In this document: piece after piece, positions 16,860-26,455 of the stretch
How positions within the stretch are numbered: position 1 is the first letter of the stretch
Layout: each line of letters starts with the position of its first letter
Notes under the pieces: model-generated
Told to the model about the DNA's origin: nothing
The model's input: the letters and a program-made list of their open reading frames with translations, nothing else
The model's database searches: none
Source: Hymenobacter sp. 15J16-1T3B
Lineage (GTDB): Bacteria; Bacteroidota; Bacteroidia; Cytophagales; Hymenobacteraceae
NCBI RefSeq assembly: GCF_020711235.1
Contig: NZ_JAJFAV010000011.1
Span: forward strand, 62,001-126,000
Reading direction: 5' to 3'
DNA length: 64,000 bases
Made by a program: the position numbers and the translations under genes

Positions 16860-18191
16860 GTGAAAAACAGCGTTTTCTTCTGGTCCTTGGTGGTTGCACT
16901 CGGGGGCTTTTTGTTCGGCTTCGATACGGCCGTTATTTCCGGGGCCGAAAAGGCCATTCAGCAGCTTTGGCAGCTCGATTCGGTGGCCCACGGCTTCACC
17001 ATTGCCGTGGCGCTGATCGGCACGGTGTTCGGGGCCATTTTCGGCGGCATTCCCTCCGACCGGCTGGGGCGGCGGCAGACGCTGGTCTGGATTGCGGTGC
17101 TCTACCTCGTGTCGGCCCTGGGCGCGGCGCTGACCGCCAACTGGTACGCCTTCCTGCTGTTCCGCTTCCTGGGCGGGCTGGGCGTGGGCGCTTCGTCGGT
17201 CACGGCGCCGCTCTACATTTCGGAAGTGGCCCCGGCCGCCAAGCGCGGGCAAATGGTGGCCATGTTCCAGTTCAACATCGTGTTCGGCATTCTGGCCGCC
17301 TACCTGTCGAACTACCTGCTCACCGGCCTGGGCGACAACGACTGGCGCTGGATGCTGGGCGTGCAGGCCGCGCCGGCGCTGGCGTTTTTGGGCTTGCTGT
17401 TTCTGGTGCCCGAAAGCCCGCGCTGGCTGATCGGCCAGGGCCGCGTGGACGAGGGCCGCGCGGTGCTGCGCCGCATCGACCCGGCCACGGCCGAGCAGCT
17501 GACCACCGACATCCTGACCACCAACGCCGCCGACCGGGCCGAGGGCGGCAGCTCCCTGCTGGCCCGGCAGTACCGCACGCCGGTGATGCTGGCCGTGCTC
17601 TTTGCGCTGTTCAACCAGGTATCGGGCATCAACGCCATCATCTACTACGCCCCGCGCATCTTCGAAATGACCGGCCTGGGCAAAAGCTCGGCCCTGCTTT
17701 CCTCGGCCGGGCTGGGACTGGTGAACTTCATCTTCACCCTGCTGGCCCGCCAGGTTATCGACCGGTTTGGGCGCCGCAAGCTCATGCTCATCGGCTCGTT
17801 CGGCCTCATTGCCACGCTCGGCCTGGTGGCCTGGGCCTTTTACTCCGAAAACTTCACCGCCTTCGGGGGCATGCTGGTGCCGGGGCTGCTGTTCGTCTAC
17901 ATTGCCTTTTTCGCCTTCTCGCAGGGCGCCGTCATTTGGGTGTTTATTTCCGAAATCTTCCCCAACACGGTGCGCGCCCAGGGGCAGGCCCTGGGCTCGA
18001 GCACGCACTGGGTCATGGCCGCCCTCATTGCCTTTGCCTTCCCGCCCCTGGCCGAGTGGCTCGGCGGCGGCAACACCTTCGCCTTTTTCTGCGCCATGAT
18101 GGTGCTGCAGCTGCTCTTCGTGTGGCGCCTGATGCCCGAAACCAAGGGCACCTCGCTGGAACAGCTGGACAAGACGCTGGTCCTGCACTAG
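16860..18191 (+). CDS. MFS sugar porter (monosaccharide importer, probably fructose)
   Basis: The product has 443 residues and 12 membrane helices with sugar porter family signatures: GFLFGFDTAVISGAE in helix 1, DRLGRRQ between helices 2 and 3, PESPRWL before the central loop, NQVSGINAIIYYAPRIFE in helix 7, DRFGRRKLML, and PETKG at the end. It imports a monosaccharide across the inner membrane, usually with protons. In the B. thetaiotaomicron fructan locus the equivalent gene is BT1758. The start is inferred as the GTG at 16860 (MKNSVFFWSLVV), because the region before it does not look like this family. Confidence 0.92.
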   Translation: MKNSVFFWSLVVALGGFLFGFDTAVISGAEKAIQQLWQLDSVAHGFTIAVALIGTVFGAIFGGIPSDRLGRRQTLVWIAVLYLVSALGAALTANWYAFLLFRFLGGLGVGASSVTAPLYISEVAPAAKRGQMVAMFQFNIVFGILAAYLSNYLLTGLGDNDWRWMLGVQAAPALAFLGLLFLVPESPRWLIGQGRVDEGRAVLRRIDPATAEQLTTDILTTNAADRAEGGSSLLARQYRTPVMLAVLFALFNQVSGINAIIYYAPRIFEMTGLGKSSALLSSAGLGLVNFIFTLLARQVIDRFGRRKLMLIGSFGLIATLGLVAWAFYSENFTAFGGMLVPGLLFVYIAFFAFSQGAVIWVFISEIFPNTVRAQGQALGSSTHWVMAALIAFAFPPLAEWLGGGNTFAFFCAMMVLQLLFVWRLMPETKGTSLEQLDKTLVLH

Positions 18192-18212
18192 CTCAGGCTG
18201 TACACAATCCGC

Positions 18213-18312
18213 CGTCATGTCGAGCTTGCCGAGACATCCCGTCGGATAGTAATTTCTTGTCGAGGTTACTGTCAAGAGTCAGCACGCGGGATGTTTTTCG
18301 CTCGACATGACG
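18213..18312. repeat. Palindromic intergenic element (family A) between MFS and fructokinase genes
   Basis: This 100 bp element starts CGTCATGTCGAGC and ends GCTCGACATGACG, with inner arms GAGACATCCCG / CGGGATGT. It is an imperfect inverted repeat of the same family as those at 19262, 28916, 39425 and 41108. Confidence 0.85.
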
Positions 18313-18330
18313 CTCTAAACCCACCATCAC

Positions 18331-19254
18331 ATGACTACTCCCACCCAAGTTGTCTGCTTCGGCGAAATTCTCTGGGACGTGCTGCCCTCGGGCAAGCAGC
18401 CCGGCGGGGCGCCCTTCAACGTGGCCGTGCACCTGCACCAGCTCGGCGTGCCCACCCAGCTCATCAGCCGCGTCGGCGACGACGATTTGGGCGTGGAGCT
18501 GCTCGATTTTGTAGCCTCGAAAGGGCTGAGCACCGACTACGTGCAGCGCGGCCGCACCCACCTGACCGGCGTGGTGAAGGCCAACGTGGACGACGCCAAC
18601 GAGGTGACCTACAAAATCGTGCAGCCCGTGGCCTGGGACTACATTCAGCACGAGCCGGCGCTGGACGCGCTGGTGGAGCAGGCCGACATGCTCGTGTTCG
18701 GCAGCCTCTCGGCCCGCAGCCCCGCCACCCGCGAGACGCTGTACCGCCTCATCGAGCACGCCAAGTTCAGCGTGTTCGACGTGAACATGCGCCCGCCGCA
18801 CTACACCAAGGAGGTGGTGAAATACCTGCTGCAGAAGGCCGATTTGGTGAAGATGAATCACCACGAGCTGGCCGAAATCATGGGCTGGTTTGGGCAGGAA
18901 TACACCGCCGGCCCCGAGCGGCCCGCCGCCATGCAGTGGCTGGCCGCGCGCTTCGGCCTGCAGGCCGTGTGCGTCACCTGCGGGGCCGACGGGGCCCTGC
19001 TCTGGGCGCAGAACCAGCTTTACCAGGCCCCCGGCGTGCGCGTGCAGGTCAAGGACACCATCGGCAGCGGCGACTCGTTTCTGGCCGCGCTGCTGAAGGG
19101 CTGGCTGGCCGGGCAGGAGCCCGGCGCGTGCCTGCGCTTCGCCTGCGCCACCGGCGCGCTGGTGGCCACGCATTACGGCGCCACGCCCGCCTTCAGCGAA
19201 GCCGAAGTGCGCGAGCTGCTGGCCTCGCAGACGGAGCAGCCCGCCCCGCATTAA
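18331..19254 (+). CDS. PfkB-family carbohydrate kinase, probably fructokinase
   Basis: This 307-residue protein has the PfkB fold signatures: an N-terminal strand with GEILWDVLPSG, GGAPFNVAVHLHQLG for substrate contact, ISRVGDDDLG, and the C-terminal DTIGSGDSFLAALLKGWL with the anion hole and catalytic base (Asp248). It would phosphorylate cytoplasmic fructose to fructose 6-phosphate. The placement between a sugar porter and a GH32 enzyme supports fructose as the substrate and matches BT1757 of the known fructan locus. Palindromic elements flank it on both sides. Confidence 0.92.
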   Translation: MTTPTQVVCFGEILWDVLPSGKQPGGAPFNVAVHLHQLGVPTQLISRVGDDDLGVELLDFVASKGLSTDYVQRGRTHLTGVVKANVDDANEVTYKIVQPVAWDYIQHEPALDALVEQADMLVFGSLSARSPATRETLYRLIEHAKFSVFDVNMRPPHYTKEVVKYLLQKADLVKMNHHELAEIMGWFGQEYTAGPERPAAMQWLAARFGLQAVCVTCGADGALLWAQNQLYQAPGVRVQVKDTIGSGDSFLAALLKGWLAGQEPGACLRFACATGALVATHYGATPAFSEAEVRELLASQTEQPAPH

Positions 19255-19261
19255 AAAAGAA

Positions 19262-19366
19262 CGTCATGTCGAGCCCCGCGAGACATCTCGCTGGCTGATG
19301 GCAGATAGTACCCTGCTGATTGAAATTTCTATCCGACGAGATGTTTCGGCTGCGCTCGACATGACG
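19262..19366. repeat. Palindromic intergenic element (family A) between fructokinase and GH32 genes
   Basis: It starts CGTCATGTCGAGC and ends GCTCGACATGACG, with inner arms GAGACATCTCG and CGAGATGTTTCG and the family's internal GATAGTA / TATCCG segments. It begins 7 nt after the fructokinase stop. Confidence 0.85.
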
Positions 19367-19400
19367 GCCTAATTTGTCCTCCTTTCCGACCTCCCACCGC

Positions 19401-20933
19401 ATGAAACGACTTCTGCTGGCCCTGTCCCTGCTGACGGCCGCCGCTACCAGCCACGCCCAGACCCCGGCCGCCAATATCCCGCCCGCCACCCCGCAATACC
19501 GCCCGGCCTACCACTTCTCGCCGGCCCAAATGTGGATGAACGACCCCAACGGCATGGTGTACGTGGACGGCACCTACCACCTATTTTTCCAACACTACCC
19601 CGAGGCCATGGTGTGGGGCCCCATGCACTGGGGCCACGCCACCAGCACCGACCTGGTGCACTGGCAGCAGCAGCCCATTGCCCTGTTTCCGGATAAGCTC
19701 GGCTGGATTTTCTCCGGCTCGGCCGTGGTGGACAAGGACAACACCGCCGGCTTCGGCAAAAACGCCCTGGTGGCCATCTTCACCCACCACAACGACCCGG
19801 AGGAAAAGAGAAAAACCAACAAGCACCAGTACCAGAGCCTGGCGTACAGCACGGATGGCGGCCAGACCTGGACCAAGTACGCCGGCAACCCCGTGCTGCC
19901 CAACCCCGGCATTCCGGACTTCCGCGACCCGAAAGTGAGCTGGAACCCGCAGGTGAAAAAGTGGATCATGACCCTGGCCACCAAGGACCGCATCACCTTC
20001 TACTCCTCGCCCAACCTGAAGACCTGGGCCAAGGAGAGCGAGTTTGGGGCCAAGCTCGGCGCCCACGGCGGGGTCTGGGAGTGCCCCGACCTGTTTCCGC
20101 TGACCGTGGACGGCCAAACCAAGTGGGTATTGTTGGTGAGCATCAACCCCGGCGGGCCCAACGGCGGCTCGGCCACGCAGTACTTCCTCGGGCAGTTCGA
20201 CGGCCACACGTTCCGGCCCGACCAGGCCGCGCCGCCGGTGCGCTGGGTGGACTACGGCAAGGACAACTACGCCGGCGTGACCTGGAACAACGCCCCCGGC
20301 GGCCGGCGCCTCTTTCTGGGCTGGATGAGCAACTGGCAGTACGCCAACCAAGTGCCCACCTCGCCCTGGCGCAACGCCATGACCGTGCCGCGCGAGCTAG
20401 CCCTGAAGCGCGTCGGCAAAGAAGTGTATCTGACTTCGCGGCCGGCGCGGGAAGTGGCCCAGCTGATGCAGCCCGGCGCCGTGCACCTGACGGGCCTGCC
20501 GGTGAAGACCGAGCTGGACCTGACCACGCGCCTGCCCCAGCCGCTCAGCGACAAAATGCGCATCGAGCTGAGCACTGCCCAGCTCGCCGACTTCGCCCTG
20601 GTGCTCGGCAACCAGCGCGGCGAGGAGCTGCTCATCGGCTACGACCAAAAGGCCAACCAGTACTTTGTGGACCGCTCGAAAGCCGGCCCGAGCGGCTTCA
20701 GCAAGGACTTTGCGGGCCGCCACCCAGCGCCGCGCCGCACCACTGCCCCCGCGGCCGACCTCACGCTCCTCTTCGACGCGTCTTCCGTGGAGGTGTTTGC
20801 CGATGGCGGCCTGACCACCCTGACCGAGCTGTTTTTCCCCTCCGAGCCCTACACCACCCTCAAGCTCCGTTCCTCGGCCGGCCTCGTCATTAGCGAGTTC
20901 GACTACGCCAAGCTGGCCCCCGACGCGAACTAG
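19401..20933 (+). CDS. GH32 fructanase (levanase/inulinase/invertase type)
   Basis: This 510-residue secreted enzyme has a signal peptide ending SHAQ and the GH32 motifs: WMNDPNG with the nucleophile (Asp48), FRDPK with the transition-state stabiliser and WECPDLF with the acid/base glutamate. The five-blade propeller is followed by a C-terminal beta-sandwich (ADLTLLFDASSVEVFADGG). It releases fructose from beta-fructans or sucrose. It has no lipobox, so it is probably periplasmic, finishing oligosaccharides imported by SusCD. The ATG at 19401 is chosen because the signal peptide starts there; the frame is open from 19374. It is the last gene of the fructan locus. Confidence 0.95.
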   Translation: MKRLLLALSLLTAAATSHAQTPAANIPPATPQYRPAYHFSPAQMWMNDPNGMVYVDGTYHLFFQHYPEAMVWGPMHWGHATSTDLVHWQQQPIALFPDKLGWIFSGSAVVDKDNTAGFGKNALVAIFTHHNDPEEKRKTNKHQYQSLAYSTDGGQTWTKYAGNPVLPNPGIPDFRDPKVSWNPQVKKWIMTLATKDRITFYSSPNLKTWAKESEFGAKLGAHGGVWECPDLFPLTVDGQTKWVLLVSINPGGPNGGSATQYFLGQFDGHTFRPDQAAPPVRWVDYGKDNYAGVTWNNAPGGRRLFLGWMSNWQYANQVPTSPWRNAMTVPRELALKRVGKEVYLTSRPAREVAQLMQPGAVHLTGLPVKTELDLTTRLPQPLSDKMRIELSTAQLADFALVLGNQRGEELLIGYDQKANQYFVDRSKAGPSGFSKDFAGRHPAPRRTTAPAADLTLLFDASSVEVFADGGLTTLTELFFPSEPYTTLKLRSSAGLVISEFDYAKLAPDAN

Positions 20934-21010
20934 CGCACCAATTCGGTAGAAACAGCGCGCAAAGAAGGCGCCTTGGGGCTAGCCGCCGACGCCCCTGCGC
21001 TACATCACCT

Positions 21011-21060
21011 AAAGCCCCACCGCCGCGCTTCCCGAGCTGGAAGCGCGGCGGTGGGGCTTT
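21011..21060. terminator. Strong terminator at the end of the fructan locus
   Basis: A perfect 22 bp stem (21011-21032 and 21039-21060) with a 6 nt loop has AAA on the left and TTT on the right side, so it could act in both directions. It lies 78 nt after the GH32 stop. Confidence 0.8.
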
Positions 21061-21081
21061 GCCAGTTCCAACTACTTCCCG

Positions 21082-21204
21082 ATGAACCGTTTGCACCCCG
21101 CGCTGCCGCTGATTGGCCGCGTCGCGGCGGTTCTGTGCTTGGCCGGCTGCCGGAAAGACGCCGTACCACGGCCCCGGGCACAACCGGCGGCGGCAACGCG
21201 CTGA
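21082..21204 (+). pseudogene. Short lipoprotein-like frame, possibly a broken gene
   Basis: The ATG at 21082 opens a 40-codon frame encoding MNRLHPALPLIG then VAAVLCLAGCRKD, a good lipoprotein signal with lipobox LAGC, ending at TGA 21202-21204. A second frame over the same region stays open further, to 21269 (reading ...GTTGGGNALTG...). One frameshift would give a longer lipoprotein of about 60 residues. It may be the remnant of a decayed gene or a genuine tiny lipoprotein. No homologue is recognised. Confidence 0.3.
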
Positions 21205-21341
21205 CCGGCACGCCCCGCGCCGCAAGCACCGACTATTGCTTTTACGCCTGGTTCTGGTGGGCGACGTAGTGTCCTGTTCCACAAAAACTCACCACACCCC
21301 GGCCCTGAGGCGGCAACGAAACCAGGGCGCAAAGCTCATCA

Positions 21342-21374
21342 CGCCCGGGCGCCGCACCGCGCGGCGCCCGGGCG
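21342..21374. repeat. GC-rich inverted repeat
   Basis: The arms CGCCCGGGCGCCGC (21342-21355) and GCGGCGCCCGGGCG (21361-21374) are perfect complements with a 5 nt loop. There is no T run, so it is a stable hairpin rather than a classic terminator. It lies just after the stop of the convergent thioredoxin-like gene. Confidence 0.55.
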
Positions 21375-21396
21375 GCTACATGATGGGGTGTCGGGA

Positions 21397-21738
21397 CTAG
21401 TCGCTGACACCGGCGGGGGCGGCCAGCTTGCCGAGCAGTTCGGCAGCGGCACCGTCGTCGTCGGGTAGGCCGGGCTGGCGCCACAGCTCCACGCCCTGAC
21501 GCACCAGCACGCAGGCCGGGAGCTGCTGGGCGTGAAAGCTGCGCACCACCGTGGGGTGACTGGCCTCGTCGATGCGCAGCACGCGAATGCTCGGCCCGAG
21601 GCGGCGCTGCAGCTGCTCCAGCGCGGCCGGGGTAAAGCGCGGCGCCCCGCCGTCGGCGTGGCTGGCCACGGGCAGCAGCACCAGCAACACGGCGGCGTCG
21701 GCGGCAGGCAGCAACGAAGTGGAAGACAGGACGCTCAT
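21397..21738 (-). CDS. Thioredoxin-fold protein lacking the CxxC active site
   Basis: The 113 residues have a thioredoxin-like C-terminal half: IRVLRIDEASHPTVVRSF, then LPACVLVRQGVELWRQPG, which fits the strand with the cis-proline and the following helix. The N-terminal part (SLLPAADAAVLLVLLPV) holds no CxxC, and only one cysteine is present overall. It is therefore unlikely to be a normal dithiol reductase. The start is the ATG at 21738. It is divergent from the PAS kinase gene with a TGAY-N4-RTCA site between them, so it may be co-regulated with or modulate that system. This role is inference. Confidence 0.7.
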   Translation of the reverse strand: MSVLSSTSLLPAADAAVLLVLLPVASHADGGAPRFTPAALEQLQRRLGPSIRVLRIDEASHPTVVRSFHAQQLPACVLVRQGVELWRQPGLPDDDGAAAELLGKLAAPAGVSD

Positions 21739-21794
21739 GCGGGTGCGGGGTTGAATTGCAGGGTAAAATTGGGCCTTGGCGCCGCCGGATTCTA

Positions 21795-21806
21795 TGATAT
21801 TCGTCA
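21795..21806. promoter_or_regulatory. CRP/FNR-type site in the divergent kinase / thioredoxin-like promoter region
   Basis: TGATATTCGTCA fits TGAY-N4-RTCA, the half-site spacing of FNR-like regulators, and resembles the sites before ccoNO (32496) and ccoI (36127). It is 95 nt before the kinase start and 57 nt before the thioredoxin-like start. Unlike at those two genes, no GAnnTTTG box sits at the same distance. Confidence 0.5.
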
Positions 21807-21900
21807 TCTTGGGGGCTTAACATCTATCATTCCCGCCCGATTATGCCCAACTTGGGCCGCCGGGCGTTGCCGTAGCCCTGCCCGGCGCTTCTTCCCGCTC

Positions 21901-23494
21901 ATGCCTTCCACCTACGCCCACGCCCTCGCTTCGCTGCTCTTCACGCAAGCCCAGGAATTCATCGGCGTGTACGACGAGCCCGCCCGCCGCTTCATTCGCG
22001 TCAACCCCATGGGCGCGCAGCTGCTGGGCTATCCTTCCGAAGCCGCCTTTCTGCAAGCCCAGGTGGCCGACGACGCGCTGCCGGTGCAGCCTGCCCCCGG
22101 CCACAACTGGGAAGCCGCCCTGCTGACGGCTCACCAGACTGGCCACGCACTGCTGGAAGCCGTGGTGACCCGCGCCGGCGGCGACACCACCCGCGTCCGC
22201 ATCGAACTCACGCCCTTCGACCACGAAGGCCGCCCCCTGCACCTGGTGCGCCTGAGCGGCCCCGACCGCCTGCTGCTGGCCGAGCGGGAGCTGGCCCAGA
22301 GCGTGAGCCGCTTCGAGGCGGTAGTGGCCAACGCCACCATCGGCATCATCATGTGCGACCGGCACGGGCAGATCGTGTCGGCCAACCACCTCTCCGAGCA
22401 GCTGTTTGGCTACCGGCCGGGCGAGCTGCTAGGCCAGCGCATCGAGGTGCTGGTGCCGCGCACGGTAAGCCACCACCACGAGCAACTGCGCGAGTCGTTC
22501 AACGCCGCGCCCTCGGTGCGGGCCATGGGCGCCCACCGCGGCGACCTGCAGGGCCAGCGCCAGGACGGCTCGGTGTTTCCGGTGGAGGTCAGCCTGAGCT
22601 ACTTTCACCTCGACGAGGAGCTGTACGTGGTATCTTACATCCTCGACATCACCTATAAGAGAGAAGCCGAGCGGGAACTGATTGCCGAACGCCAGCGCGT
22701 GGAAAAGCTCAACGCCGAGCTGGAGCAGAAGGTGGCCGACCGCACCCACGCCCTGCTCAGCACCCTGGCCCAGCTGGAGCAGCGCTCCGAGGAGCTGGCC
22801 AAGGCCCTGGCCGCCGAGCAGGAGCTGGGCGAGCTGAAGTCGCGCTTCGTGAGCATGGCCTCGCACGAGTTTCGCACCCCGCTCACGGCGGTGATGAACT
22901 CGGCCACCCTCATCGAAAAATACCCCGACACGGAGCAGCAGGACAAGCGCGTGAAGCACCTGCAGCGCATCCGCAACTCCGTCAAGCACCTCAACGACAT
23001 CTTGGAGGAGTTTCTCTCCGTGGGCCGCATCGAGGAGGGCAAGGTGCAGGCCCGGCCGGTGGAGCTGGAGCTGCCCGCCCTGCTCAGCGACGTGGTGGCC
23101 GACGTGCAGCCCCTGCTCAAGGCCGGGCAGCGCATCCGCCAGCAGGTGGGCTGCCCCGCCCCGGTGGTGCTCGACCCCTCCCTGCTGCGTAAAATCCTCG
23201 TCAACCTGCTCAGCAACGCCGTCAAGTACTCCGCCGAGGGCTCCGAAGTACTCCTGCACGCCGCCTGCCAAGGTGGGCAGCTCACGCTGGCCGTGCAGGA
23301 CCAGGGCGTGGGCATTTCGGCCGACGACCAGGAGCACCTGTTCGAGCGGTTTTTCCGCGCCCGCAACGTCACCAACATTCCCGGCACGGGCCTGGGGCTT
23401 TACATTGTGGGGCGCTACCTCGAACTGATGGGCGGGCAGATCAGCCTGCACAGCCAGCTGGGGCAGGGCACCACCGTCACCGTCACCATTCCCT

Positions 23495-23517
<23 letters not shown>
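21901..23517 (+). CDS. PAS-domain sensor histidine kinase, partner of the REC-CRP regulator
   Basis: This is a 538-residue soluble kinase with no membrane helix: a degenerate PAS domain (about 12-120), a second clear PAS domain (131-252, VVANATIGIIMCDRHGQIVSANH to GQRQDGSVFPVEV), a coiled coil (252-312), HisKA with SMASHEFRTP (His322) and a HATPase domain (NLLSNAVKY, GTGLGLYIV). The second PAS domain resembles FixL-like and general PAS domains. It has three histidines in a row (SHHHEQ) near where FixL holds its haem ligand, but haem binding is not shown. The stop overlaps the response regulator start by 23 nt. Next to the cbb3 genes, an oxygen or redox signal is the obvious guess. Start: ATG 21901. 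Confidence 0.9.
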
Positions 23518-24544
<1,027 letters not shown>

Positions 24545-24624
24545 GGCCGCGGCTCGTTGCCGGCTTCCGCACGCAAGGCGCAACGCCGTCGTCGAACGAC
24601 GCTTCGTGCGACACTAACCACACG

Positions 24625-24664
24625 CAAGCGGCGGCTCCTACGGCAGGGGCCGCCGCTTGTGTTT
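24625..24664. terminator. Terminator between convergent regulator and stress-protein genes
   Basis: The 11 bp arms CAAGCGGCGGC (24625-24635) and GCCGCCGCTTG (24649-24659) are followed by TGTTT. It lies between the stops at 24544 (plus) and 24675 (minus). Confidence 0.6.
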
Positions 24665-24674
24665 ATGAGGAGCC

Positions 24675-25574
24675 CTACGCGCCGAGGGCTACGGACAAGG
24701 CTTTTTTCACCTCGCCGGCCGGCCGCAGTTGGGCGCAATGCTCGCAGCACACGCCCTCGGCGGAACGGGTGGGCTGAGGCAGCACCAGCAGCGGAATGCG
24801 GGTGTGATAGGCCTGCGTTTTGGTGTAGCACACGTCGAAAAACCGGTCGAGCAGGGCGGCGCCGGTGGGCGCGAAGACGAGCAACTGCGCCTGCGTGGCT
24901 TCGCAGAACTCGCCGATGCCCTCCAGCGGGTCGTCGTCGAGCACGAGGCGGGTGCGCAGCGGGATGCCCGGCAACTCGCGCTGCATCAGCTGCATGCCGC
25001 GCTTGACGCGCAGCAGCTCCGGCAAATCGAGCTGCTGGTAGAAATGCACCAGCTGCAGCTGCGGCTTGAGCTGCTCCAACAGCGGTATCAGCGGCGCCAG
25101 CGCCGCGGCATCGAGGTGGCCGAAATCGGCCAGAAAGGCGGCGCGCTGGGGCAGGGTGCGGGCACCGGGCGGCACCACCAGCACCGGGCAGCGGGCCAAG
25201 CCGGCAATGCGGGCGGCGTGGTTGCCGCCAATGGCCGCCTCGCCGCAGTCGACGTGCTCCAGGCCCATGACCAGCAGCTCGGCCCCGCACTCATCGATGA
25301 CGTCCTGCACGTGGTCGTGCAAACAGCCGGTGCGCACGGCGAAGCGGTAGCGGATGCGGCGGCCGTCCTGGCGCACGAGCTGCACGTAACGCAGGCGCTC
25401 GGCCAGCGTGTGCAGGCGCTGCTGGTAGTCGGCGGCGTCGGCGGGGCTGAGGGCGCCGTGGTGGCAGTACAGCAGCACGACTTCGGCCCCGAGGCGTACG
25501 GCCAGCTTATTGGCGTAGACCACGGTGGGCTCGGCGGCGGCCGTTAGGTCGAGGGGAACGAGGATGGTCTTCAT
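24675..25574 (-). CDS. Universal stress protein with two USP domains
   Basis: This 299-residue tandem USP has a first domain starting MKTILVPLDLTAAAEPTVVYA, with the closing segment ELLVMGLEHVD...GNHAARIAGLARCPVLVVP. The second starts AAFLADFGHLDAA and ends QAYHTRIPLLVLP. The C-terminal tail holds a Cys/His cluster (GVCCEHC), which might bind metal. USP genes often travel with cbb3/FixGHI clusters and low-oxygen regulons, which fits the neighbours here. It is on the same strand as the SafE-like gene, separated by a hairpin. Confidence 0.88.
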   Translation of the reverse strand: MKTILVPLDLTAAAEPTVVYANKLAVRLGAEVVLLYCHHGALSPADAADYQQRLHTLAERLRYVQLVRQDGRRIRYRFAVRTGCLHDHVQDVIDECGAELLVMGLEHVDCGEAAIGGNHAARIAGLARCPVLVVPPGARTLPQRAAFLADFGHLDAAALAPLIPLLEQLKPQLQLVHFYQQLDLPELLRVKRGMQLMQRELPGIPLRTRLVLDDDPLEGIGEFCEATQAQLLVFAPTGAALLDRFFDVCYTKTQAYHTRIPLLVLPQPTRSAEGVCCEHCAQLRPAGEVKKALSVALGA

Positions 25575-25588
25575 GGGGCCCTACCCCG

Positions 25589-25618
25589 CGGCTGCTTTTG
25601 CGGGAAGAAAAGCAGCCG
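25589..25618. terminator. Hairpin between the SafE-like and stress-protein genes
   Basis: The 11 bp arms CGGCTGCTTTT (25589-25599) and AAAAGCAGCCG (25608-25618) close an 8 nt loop. A/T-rich stem ends but no free T run make it a weak terminator or an mRNA-stabilising hairpin. Confidence 0.45.
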
Positions 25619-25675
25619 GCCGAGGGTGTTTGATTAGAAGTGAGAGATGAAAGCAACTCCGCCGGGCGGCGGGCA

Positions 25676-26401
25676 CTAGTGGCACATGGTAATGGCGGCG
25701 GGGCGCTGGGAGTGGGCCGCCGGCACGGCCTTGCTCAGCTGCGGGCTCAGGTACGGAATGCCCAGCCCCAGCCCGCGCACAATGAAGAGCACGGCCAGCG
25801 CCGTGGCCGCCACCGGCACGGCCTGCCGCAGCCGGGTGCGCCAGTGCAGCGGCACCAGCTGCCCCGTGAGCGACAGGGCCAGCATCAGCGGCAGGGTACC
25901 CAGCCCAAACAGCGCCATGTACGCCGCCGACCCACCCAGGCCACCCGGCGCACTCAACGCGCCCGCCAAGGCCAGGTACACCAGCCCGCAGGGCAGCAGG
26001 CCGTTTAGCACCCCGCTCAGGTACAAGGCTCCGAGCCCGTGCCGCTGAAACCAGTACGCCAAGGCCTGCTTCAGCCGGGCCAGCACGCGGTCGAGGCCCA
26101 GCCAGGCGGCGGCGCGGCCGGTGTGCCGCTCGGGCACCACCACCAGCAGCAGAATCAGCACGCCCGACGCCACCGACAGGCCCTGCTGCAACCCGGCCAG
26201 CCGCAGCGACTGGCCCAGCAGCCCGGCCCCGGCGCCCAGAGCGGTGTAAGTGCTGATGCGGCCGAGGTTGTAGAGCGTGCGGCCCGCCACGAAGCCCCAG
26301 CCGCGCGCGCCTGCGCCCGGCAAGGCCAATGCAATAGCACCGCACATGCCCACGCAGTGGAAGCTACCCAGCAGCCCGAAAAGAAACCCGGCCCAGAGCA
26401 T
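25676..26401 (-). CDS. SafE/TauE-like (DsbD_2) membrane protein of the cbb3 cluster
   Basis: The product has 241 residues and about six membrane helices. MLWAGFLFGLLGSFHCVGMCGAI at the N-terminus, with its two cysteines in a helix, and SGVLNGLLPCGLVYLAL are the hallmarks of the COG2836 proteins found beside fixGHIS/ccoGHIS genes. These are thought to help copper or haem handling during oxidase maturation. I chose the ATG at 26401, where the first helix begins; the open frame starts at 26449. It is downstream of ccoH across a 112 nt gap that holds a hairpin and a TGAC-N4-ATCA site. Confidence 0.85.
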   Translation of the reverse strand: MLWAGFLFGLLGSFHCVGMCGAIALALPGAGARGWGFVAGRTLYNLGRISTYTALGAGAGLLGQSLRLAGLQQGLSVASGVLILLLVVVPERHTGRAAAWLGLDRVLARLKQALAYWFQRHGLGALYLSGVLNGLLPCGLVYLALAGALSAPGGLGGSAAYMALFGLGTLPLMLALSLTGQLVPLHWRTRLRQAVPVAATALAVLFIVRGLGLGIPYLSPQLSKAVPAAHSQRPAAITMCH

Positions 26402-26455
26402 CGGTGGAAGTGTGAAGTGGTGAATTGGTTGTTCTGGCGGTCTGCCCAAACGCCG

